Assembly (NCBI RefSeq): GCF_001941865.1
Contig: NZ_CP016162.1
Coordinates: 2,170,001 to 2,234,000 of the forward strand
Direction of reading: 5' to 3'
Source of the DNA: Pseudomonas alcaliphila JAB1
GTDB taxonomy: Bacteria; Pseudomonadota; Gammaproteobacteria; Pseudomonadales; Pseudomonadaceae
Length of the DNA: 64,000 nt
Positions 58,313-64,000 of this stretch are shown here, one piece after another; position 1 is the first letter of the stretch; the number at the start of each line of letters is the position of its first letter. Below the pieces are notes generated by a model. It did no database searches and had not been told where the DNA came from. It saw only the letters and a list, made by a program, of their open reading frames with translations. The position numbers were made by a program, and so were the translations under genes.

Positions 58313-60301
58313 TCAGGCCCCTACAGCTTCGATTTCCACCAGCAACTGGCGATTCTTCACTTGGTCGCCCTGGCTCACGCCGACGCGGCGAACGATGCCG
58401 TCGACGCCAGCCTTGAGCGGGTGCTCCATCTTCATCGCTTCCAGCACCACCAGTAGTTGCCCCTTGCTGACGCTGGCGCCCTCGGCGATCAGTACGTCGA
58501 CGATGGCGCCATCCATCGGTGCCTTGACCGCGCCGCTGCTGGCGGCGTTCTGGCCGCCGGCCGGCTCGTGGGTGACATCAACCAGTTCCAGGTTGCCGTG
58601 CTCACCATACAACCACAGGTGCTCGCCTTCGATGTGGTAAGCCTGGCGGCGGCGCACACCGTCCAGTTCCAGGGTCAGCCAGCGACCGTCGCTGGCTAGC
58701 AGGCGCAGGGACAGCTGTTCCTCGCCATGACGCACGCAAAGGTGCGCTTGGGCGCCGCTGGCGAGTACGTCCAGCTCCACGGCGTGCTTGTGCTCGCCCT
58801 GCTTGAGGACGAAACGCCAGGGCGCGCTGCCAGCGCTGCGCCAGCCGGACAGGCCGGGCTGGTGCGCACGGGCGTCGGCCGAAACCTGGTAGAGCAGGGC
58901 GGCGGCCATGGCCAGTTCGGCCAGGCTGGCCGTGTGCGGGTGCAGGCTGGGGTCATCCGCGAAATGCTCGGCGATGAACGCCGTGGTGGCATTGCCGGCA
59001 GCGAACTCCGGATGCTTGAGCAGATTGGCGAGGAAGCGTTGGTTGCCATTCACGCCCAGCAGCACGCACTGCTCGACCGCACGCACCAGCTTGCGCCGGG
59101 CTTCGTCGCGGGTTTCGCCGTAGGCGATGACCTTGGCCAGCATCGGGTCGTAGAAAGGGGTGACGGCCTGGCCTTCGACCAGGCCGTGGTCGATGCGCAC
59201 ACCAGCCAGCAGTTCGGGCTCCCAGCGCAGCACCTGACCGGTTTGCGGCAGGAAGCCGGCGGCCGAGTCCTCGGCATACAGGCGCACTTCCATGGCGTGG
59301 CCGGTGAGGCGAATGTCGTCCTGCTGCAGCGGCAGGGGCTGGCCTTCGGCGACGCGAATCTGCCAGGCCACCAGATCCTGGCCGGTGATCAGCTCGGTAA
59401 CCGGGTGCTCGACCTGCAGGCGGGTGTTCATTTCCAGGAAGAAGAATTCACCGCTGGCATCGAGCAAAAATTCCACGGTGCCGGCGCCGACGTAGTTCAC
59501 CGAGGCTGCCGCCTTGACCGCCGCTTCACCCATGGCCTTGCGCAGCTCCGGCGTCATCACCGGGCAGGGCGCTTCCTCGACCACCTTTTGGTGGCGGCGT
59601 TGCACCGAGCAGTCGCGCTCGCCGAGATAGACGATAGTGCCGTGGTGGTCGCCGAAGACCTGGATTTCCACGTGGCGTGGGCGGATCACCGCGCGTTCGA
59701 GAATCAGCTCGCCGGAGCCGAAGGCGTTCTGTGCCTCCGAGCGGGCGGTGCGGATCTGCCCCAGAAGCTCGCATGATTCATGCACCAGGCGCATGCCACG
59801 GCCGCCGCCACCGGCGCTGGCCTTGATCATCAGCGGGTAGCCGATGCGCTCAGCTTCGCTGGCCAGGGTTTCATCATCCTGGGCGGCGCCTTCGTAGCCG
59901 GGGATGCAGGGCACACCGGCGTCACACATGGCGATCTTGGATAGGCGCTTGCTGCCCATCAGGTGGATGGCGTCTGCGGTCGGGCCGATAAAGACGATGC
60001 CGGCTGCTTCACAGGCACGGGCGAAATCGGCGTTCTCGGAGAGGAAACCATAGCCGGGGTGAATGGCGTCGGCGCCGGTCTTGCGCGCGGCCTCGATGAT
60101 GGCGTCGATGCGCAGGTAGGACTGGTTGACCTGGGCCGTGCCGATGCACACCGCTTCGTCGGCGACCTGCACGTGGCGGGCATCGGCATCGGCCTCGGAG
60201 TACACCGCCACGGTGCGATAACCGAGTTCGATGGCAGTGCGCATCACCCGGCAGGCGATCTCGCCACGGTTGGCGATCAGGATCTTGTTGAATGCGGGCA
60301 T
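58313..60301 (-). CDS. atuF: Biotin-dependent acyl-CoA carboxylase alpha subunit (geranyl-CoA carboxylase, AtuF-like)
   Basis: The 662-residue subunit joins a biotin carboxylase (about residues 1-450: KILIANRGEIACRVMRTA, ASAGGGGRGMRLV, EMNTRLQVEHPVTE) and a C-terminal biotinyl domain with the biotin lysine in VVLEAMKMEHPLKAG. It carboxylates biotin with ATP and bicarbonate. Methylcrotonyl-CoA carboxylase (LiuD) is the close relative. I prefer AtuF because dehydrogenase, hydratase, SDR and synthetase genes are in atu order and the length equals that of AtuF (661). ATG at 60301 (MPAFNKILIANRG) chosen; upstream in-frame sequence is a REP palindrome. Confidence 0.88.
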   Translation of the reverse strand: MPAFNKILIANRGEIACRVMRTAIELGYRTVAVYSEADADARHVQVADEAVCIGTAQVNQSYLRIDAIIEAARKTGADAIHPGYGFLSENADFARACEAAGIVFIGPTADAIHLMGSKRLSKIAMCDAGVPCIPGYEGAAQDDETLASEAERIGYPLMIKASAGGGGRGMRLVHESCELLGQIRTARSEAQNAFGSGELILERAVIRPRHVEIQVFGDHHGTIVYLGERDCSVQRRHQKVVEEAPCPVMTPELRKAMGEAAVKAAASVNYVGAGTVEFLLDASGEFFFLEMNTRLQVEHPVTELITGQDLVAWQIRVAEGQPLPLQQDDIRLTGHAMEVRLYAEDSAAGFLPQTGQVLRWEPELLAGVRIDHGLVEGQAVTPFYDPMLAKVIAYGETRDEARRKLVRAVEQCVLLGVNGNQRFLANLLKHPEFAAGNATTAFIAEHFADDPSLHPHTASLAELAMAAALLYQVSADARAHQPGLSGWRSAGSAPWRFVLKQGEHKHAVELDVLASGAQAHLCVRHGEEQLSLRLLASDGRWLTLELDGVRRRQAYHIEGEHLWLYGEHGNLELVDVTHEPAGGQNAASSGAVKAPMDGAIVDVLIAEGASVSKGQLLVVLEAMKMEHPLKAGVDGIVRRVGVSQGDQVKNRQLLVEIEAVGA

Positions 60302-60320
60302 CTTTGTGCTCCTGCTGTGC

Positions 60321-60382
60321 GTAGCCCGGATGCAATCCGGGGAATCATTTTGGCGAGCGTTCCCGGATTGCATCCGGGCTAC
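60321..60382. repeat. REP-like palindrome upstream of atuF
   Basis: GTAGCCCGGATGCAATCCGGG and its inverse, third copy of the element seen at 38137 and 57174. It lies 20 bp before the atuF start codon. Confidence 0.9.
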
Positions 60383-60398
60383 GGTCTGTCGATTTTGT

Positions 60399-60460
60399 TG
60401 TAGGAGCCAGCTTGCTGGCGATCCTGGTTCGAGCTGATCGCGAGCAAGCTCGCTCCTACA
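60399..60460. repeat. GTAGGAGC-type palindrome in the atuE-atuF spacer
   Basis: TGTAGGAGCCAGCTTGCT...AGCAAGCTCGCTCCTACA, a 62-bp hairpin related to 17608-17660, placed between the REP-like palindrome and the atuE stop codon. Confidence 0.85.
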
Positions 60461-60473
60461 GTTGCTGGTGTGG

Positions 60474-61271
60474 TTACTGCGCCCACTTTGGCTTGCGTTT
60501 CTGCACGAAGGCCATGGTGCCCTCTACACCCTCGGCACCGGTGACAGCAGCGGCGAACTGTTCGGCGGCGTGGTCGAGCAGCGGACCGAGGGCTTCGCGT
60601 TCGCTGGCCAGCAGCAGGGCTTTGGTCTGGGCGTTGGCCTGCGGCGCGCACTGGCGGATCTGTTCCAGGGTTTCGTCCAGGCGCTGCGCCAGTGCGATCT
60701 CGTCGTTCTCGCAGTAGTGCACCAGGCCCAAACGCAGGGCCTCGGCACCGTCGAAGCGGGCGGCGGTCAGCGCCAGGCGGCGCGCCTGGGTCAGGCCGAT
60801 GCGGTGCACGACGAAGGGAGCGATCTGCGCCGGGAGGATGCCCAGCGTGGTTTCCGGCAGGCCGAACTTGGCGCCGCTGGCGGCGATGGCCACGTCGGAC
60901 ACGCAGGCCAGGCCGAAGCCGCCGCCGAGTACGGCACCTTCCAGCACCGCTACCAGTACCTGCGTCGCGGCCTGGGCTTCTTCCAGCAGCGCACCGAAGG
61001 CGCGGTTCAGCTCGCGGTAAGCGTCGCTGCCCTTGGCGCGCGCGCCGGCCATATCCTTGATATCGCCGCCAGCGCAGAAGTGGCCCCCCGCACCGCGCAG
61101 AACGAGGGCACGCACGTTCGGGTCATGGCGCACGGCCTCCAGGGTGGCGCGCAGTTCGCCGACCATGGCCAGGCTCATGGCGTTGCGGCTGTCCGGGCGG
61201 TTGAGGGTGATGTGCAGCACGCCACCGACGTAGTTCAGCAGCAGGGTTTCGCAGGAGGGCAGATCGTTCAT
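60474..61271 (-). CDS. atuE: Enoyl-CoA hydratase family protein (isohexenylglutaconyl-CoA hydratase, AtuE-like)
   Basis: The 265-residue crotonase-fold enzyme has HITLNRPDSRNAMSLAMV, the oxyanion loop GAGGHFCAGGDIKDM and GGGFGLACVSDVAIA. AtuE hydrates isohexenylglutaconyl-CoA in citronellol breakdown; LiuC does the shorter analogue in leucine breakdown. Its length equals P. aeruginosa AtuE (265) as I remember it. ATG at 61271 (MNDLPSCETLLLNYVGG) chosen; upstream codons belong to the GTAGGGCGGG palindrome. Confidence 0.87.
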   Translation of the reverse strand: MNDLPSCETLLLNYVGGVLHITLNRPDSRNAMSLAMVGELRATLEAVRHDPNVRALVLRGAGGHFCAGGDIKDMAGARAKGSDAYRELNRAFGALLEEAQAATQVLVAVLEGAVLGGGFGLACVSDVAIAASGAKFGLPETTLGILPAQIAPFVVHRIGLTQARRLALTAARFDGAEALRLGLVHYCENDEIALAQRLDETLEQIRQCAPQANAQTKALLLASEREALGPLLDHAAEQFAAAVTGAEGVEGTMAFVQKRKPKWAQ

Positions 61272-61284
61272 TGCATACCTCGGT

Positions 61285-61340
61285 GTAGGGCGGGTGAAAC
61301 CCGCCGCTGCGCTGTGAGTGGCGGGTTGCACCCGCCCTAC
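61285..61340. repeat. GTAGGGCGGGTG-type palindrome in the atuD-atuE spacer
   Basis: GTAGGGCGGGTGAAACCCGCC and GGCGGGTTGCACCCGCCCTAC form a hairpin with nested GGCGGGT arms. A close copy is at 62534-62583. Confidence 0.87.
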
Positions 61341-61343
61341 GGG

Positions 61344-62504
61344 TCAGCCTTTCTTCTTCCCTGGCAGGATGCCCATCAGCTTGCAGATGATGCCGAGCAT
61401 GATTTCGTCGGCGCCGCCGCCGATGCTCACCAGGCGCACGTCGCGGTAGGCGCGCGACACCGGGTTGTCCCACATGAAGCCCATGCCGCCCCAGTACTGC
61501 AGGCAGGCGTCGGACACCTCGCGGCCCAGTCGGCCGGCCTTGAGCTTGGCCATGGAGGCCAGCTTGGTCACGTCACGGCCCTTCACGTACTGCTCGGTGG
61601 CCTGGTAGACCAGAGCGCGCAGGCACTCGATCTCGGTCTGCAGCTCGGCCATGCGGAAGTGGATGACCTGGTTGTCGATCAGCGGTTGGCCGAAGGTGTG
61701 GCGCTGCTTGCAGTAATCGATGGTGGTGTCGACGCAGTGTTCCAGGCCCTTGATCATGTTGGCCGCGCCGAACAGGCGCTCTTCCTGAAACTGCAGCATC
61801 TGCATCATGAAACCGGCGCCTTCGTGGCCGATACGATAGCGCTGCGGCACGCGCACGTTGTCGAAGAACACCTGGGCGGTCTCCGAGCTGCGCATACCGA
61901 GCTTGTCCAGGTGCGGACTGACGCTGATACCGGGCGTCTTCATCGGCACCACGATCAGCGACTTGTTGACGTGTGGCTTGTCGTCGCTGGTATTGGCCAG
62001 CAGGCAGATGAAGTCGGCCGACGGCGAGTTGGTGATCCACATCTTGCTGCCGTTGATCACGTAGTCGTCGCCGTCCTTGCGCGCGGTGGTCTTCAGGCCT
62101 GCCACATCGGAGCCGGCGCCGACCTCGGAGACGCCGATGCAGCCGACCATCTCGCCGCTGATGGCCGGGCGCAGGAACTCTTCGCGCAGCTCGTCGGAGC
62201 CGAAGCGCGCCAGGGCCGGGGTGCACATGTCGGTCTGCACGCCGATGGACATCGGGATGCCGCCGCAATGGATGGTGCCGAACTCCTCGGCGGCGACGAT
62301 CGAGTAGCTGTAGTCCAGACCCATGCCACCGAACTTCTCCGGCTTGGAGATGCCCAGCAGGCCCAGCTCGCCGGCCTTCTTGAAGATCTCGTGGATGGGG
62401 AAGCGGCCTTCCTTCTCCCAGGCGTCGACGTGCGGATTGATTTCCTTGTCGACGAAGTTGCGGACGGTACGGCGGAGTTCTTCGTGCTCTTGAGTGAAGA
62501 TCAT
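61344..62504 (-). CDS. atuD: Acyl-CoA dehydrogenase (citronellyl-CoA dehydrogenase, AtuD-like)
   Basis: The 386-residue FAD enzyme introduces a double bond next to the CoA thioester and passes electrons to ETF. GCIGVSEVGAGSDVAGLKT is acyl-CoA dehydrogenase signature 1 and LQYWGGMGFMWDNPVSRAYR is signature 2. Length and motif match AtuD/isovaleryl-CoA-dehydrogenase type proteins. In the atu pathway it forms geranyl-CoA from citronellyl-CoA. The EtfAB and ETF-QO genes at 40333-44001 would take its electrons. ATG at 62504 (MIFTQEHEELRRTV) chosen. Confidence 0.89.
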   Translation of the reverse strand: MIFTQEHEELRRTVRNFVDKEINPHVDAWEKEGRFPIHEIFKKAGELGLLGISKPEKFGGMGLDYSYSIVAAEEFGTIHCGGIPMSIGVQTDMCTPALARFGSDELREEFLRPAISGEMVGCIGVSEVGAGSDVAGLKTTARKDGDDYVINGSKMWITNSPSADFICLLANTSDDKPHVNKSLIVVPMKTPGISVSPHLDKLGMRSSETAQVFFDNVRVPQRYRIGHEGAGFMMQMLQFQEERLFGAANMIKGLEHCVDTTIDYCKQRHTFGQPLIDNQVIHFRMAELQTEIECLRALVYQATEQYVKGRDVTKLASMAKLKAGRLGREVSDACLQYWGGMGFMWDNPVSRAYRDVRLVSIGGGADEIMLGIICKLMGILPGKKKG

Positions 62505-62533
62505 TGTTGTTGTGCTCCGTATCGAATGGGTCT

Positions 62534-62583
62534 GTAGGGCGGGTGAAACCCGCCACATGCTTGGCGGGTTTCACCCGCCCTAC
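62534..62583. repeat. GTAGGGCGGGTG-type palindrome in the atuC-atuD spacer
   Basis: GTAGGGCGGGTGAAACCCGCC...GGCGGGTTTCACCCGCCCTAC is a perfect-armed 50-bp hairpin, ending 2 bp before the atuC stop codon. Confidence 0.9.
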
Positions 62584-62585
62584 GT

Positions 62586-64000
62586 TTAAAATCTCGCGAC
62601 GCCGAAGCTGCTTTTCTTCAACGGCCGCAGGTTGGCTTCGGCGCAGATGTCCAGCAAAAAGCCCAGCAGCTTGCGGGTGTCGCGCGGGTCGATCAGGCCG
62701 TCATCCCACAGGCTGGCGGTGCCATACAGCGCGGTGGACTGGCTGTCGAGCTTTTGCGCGGTCACGGTTTCCAGCATATCGAGCATCTTCGGATCGGCTT
62801 CCTTGCCCTCCTTGGCGTGCTTGTCCTCGGTGACGATGCGCAGCACCTTGCCGGCCTGAGCGCCGCCCATCACGGCGGTCTTGCTGTTGGGCCAGGCGAA
62901 GATAAAGCGCGGGTCCAGACCGCGGCCGCACATGGCGTAGTTGCCAGCGCCGTAGGAGCCGCCGACGACGATGGTGAGCTTGGGCACGGTGGCGTTGGCC
63001 ACGGCCTGGATCATCTTCGAGCCGTGCTTGATCACGCCGTTCTGTTCCGATTCCGTGCCGACCATAAAGCCGGTGGTGTTGTGGAAGAACAGGATCGGCG
63101 TGTTGCTCTGCTCGCACAGCTGGATGAACTGCGCCGCCTTGGCCGCGCCCTGCGGGGTGATCGGGCCGTTGTTGCCGATGAAACCGCAGGCCTGGCCTTC
63201 GATCTGCAGGTGGCCGCAGACGGTCTGGCTGTCGAACTCGTTCTTGAAGTCGAGGAACTCCGAGCCATCGGCGATGCGTGCGATGATCTCGCGTACGTCA
63301 TAGGGCTTCTTGGCGTCGGCCGGCACCAGGCCGAGCAGTTCCTCGGCCGGATACAGCGGCTCGCGCCAGCTTTTCGCCGGACGCGCCGGTAACTGCTGGT
63401 TCCACGGCAGCATGCCCAGGATCTCGCGCGCCAGGCGCACGCCGTCGGCGTCATTCTCGGCCAGGTACTCGGCGGTGCCGGCGACCTGGGCGTGCATCTC
63501 GGCGCCGCCGAGTTGCTCGTCAGTGGCGATCTCGCCGGTGGCGGCCTTGAGCAGCGGCGGGCCAGCGAGGAACATCTTGGCCTTGCCGCGTACTACCACC
63601 ACGTAGTCCGACAGGCCGGGCTGGTAGGCCCCTCCGGCGGTGCTGGAGCCATGTACCACGGTGATCTGCGGCAGGCCCATGGCGGACATGCGCGCCTGGT
63701 TGGCGAAGCCGCGCGCGCCTTCGACGAAGATGTCGGCGGCGTAGTTGAGGTTGGCGCCGCCGCTCTCGGCCAGGGTCACCACCGGCAGCTTGTTCTCGAA
63801 GGCGATCTGCTGCAGGCGCAGCGATTTTTTCAGCCCAGTGGGGGAGATGGTGCCGCCCTTGATCGCGCTGTTGTTGGCGATCACCAGGCAGCGCACGCCA
63901 GCGATGTAGCCGATGCCGGCGATGATGCCGCCGCCGGCCTGGCTGCCGTCCTTGTCGCCGTGCAGCTTGTAGCCGGCCAGCGAGGACAGTTCGAGGAAGG
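62586..64000 (-). CDS. atuC: Acyl-CoA carboxylase beta subunit (geranyl-CoA carboxylase, AtuC-like), 5' end missing
   Basis: The frame runs off the window, giving about 470 residues of a carboxyltransferase subunit of usual length near 538. Visible are AGIGYIAGVRCLVIANNSA, LAESGGANLNYAAD, GSSTAGGAYQPGLSDY and GGSYGAGNYAMCGRGL, the crotonase-like carboxyltransferase halves. It pairs with the alpha subunit gene at 58313. The relative LiuB (methylcrotonyl-CoA carboxylase) is close; the gene order beta-dehydrogenase-hydratase-alpha is that of atu, while liu has dehydrogenase first. The true start, atuB, atuA and the regulator must lie beyond 64000. Confidence 0.88.
   Translation of the reverse strand, partial: FLELSSLAGYKLHGDKDGSQAGGGIIAGIGYIAGVRCLVIANNSAIKGGTISPTGLKKSLRLQQIAFENKLPVVTLAESGGANLNYAADIFVEGARGFANQARMSAMGLPQITVVHGSSTAGGAYQPGLSDYVVVVRGKAKMFLAGPPLLKAATGEIATDEQLGGAEMHAQVAGTAEYLAENDADGVRLAREILGMLPWNQQLPARPAKSWREPLYPAEELLGLVPADAKKPYDVREIIARIADGSEFLDFKNEFDSQTVCGHLQIEGQACGFIGNNGPITPQGAAKAAQFIQLCEQSNTPILFFHNTTGFMVGTESEQNGVIKHGSKMIQAVANATVPKLTIVVGGSYGAGNYAMCGRGLDPRFIFAWPNSKTAVMGGAQAGKVLRIVTEDKHAKEGKEADPKMLDMLETVTAQKLDSQSTALYGTASLWDDGLIDPRDTRKLLGFLLDICAEANLRPLKKSSFGVARF

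Overview
The window looks like chromosomal DNA of a Pseudomonas-type gammaproteobacterium. I infer this from the high-GC codon use, the palindromic intergenic repeats and the gene order. From memory, most of the first 40 kb runs parallel to P. aeruginosa PAO1 PA3139-PA3106. A member of the P. mendocina/oleovorans/alcaligenes side of the genus is plausible, but the species cannot be fixed from the sequence alone. Nearly all the DNA is core metabolism, with one complete insertion sequence (16355-17602).

Layout. 1-680: a tRNA-Asn with a duplicated 3' flank and repeats. 687-4144: an aromatic/aspartate-type aminotransferase diverging from uvrB. 4172-4561: four tandem 103-bp repeat units. 4580-8200: an EmrAB-like efflux pair diverging from a LysR regulator. 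8234-9715: gltX. 10056-10763: three alternating tRNA-Ala(GGC)/tRNA-Glu(UUC) pairs behind one strong promoter. 10949-16285: TetR regulator plus hydrolase, a 7TM GGDEF protein, a thioesterase, a small secreted protein and dusC. 16355-17602: an IS3-family element with a programmed-frameshift site. 17698-18244: ibpA-type small heat-shock gene with a heat-shock promoter candidate and a ROSE-like RNA thermometer. 18345-22616: a five-PAS GGDEF-EAL protein and a LysR regulator.

22840-40206 is a long plus-strand biosynthetic run: leuC-leuD-leuB (leucine), asd and an active-site-deficient asd paralogue, fimV, truA, trpF, accD-folC, dedD-like, cvpA, purF, metZ and a short-chain dehydrogenase. 40333-44001 holds the electron-transfer module: ETF:quinone oxidoreductase divergent from etfB-etfA, with a PsrA-type operator candidate between them. 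44083-44609 is a non-coding 527-bp near-palindrome.

44667-55177 carries cell-envelope and regulatory genes: an alpha/beta hydrolase, a periplasmic binding protein with two lipoproteins (one OmpA-like), a GntR/aminotransferase fusion regulator, a translationally coupled VWA lipoprotein / ECF sigma / membrane protein set, a small lipoprotein and an unrecognised 700-residue membrane protein.

55186-64000 (minus strand) is atuH-atuG-atuF-atuE-atuD-atuC, in the gene order of the acyclic terpene (citronellol/geraniol) utilisation cluster; atuC runs off the window. Its acyl-CoA dehydrogenase would pass electrons to EtfAB and ETF-QO, so the two catabolic blocks are functionally linked. All five intergenic spacers of the atu cluster contain palindromic repeats.
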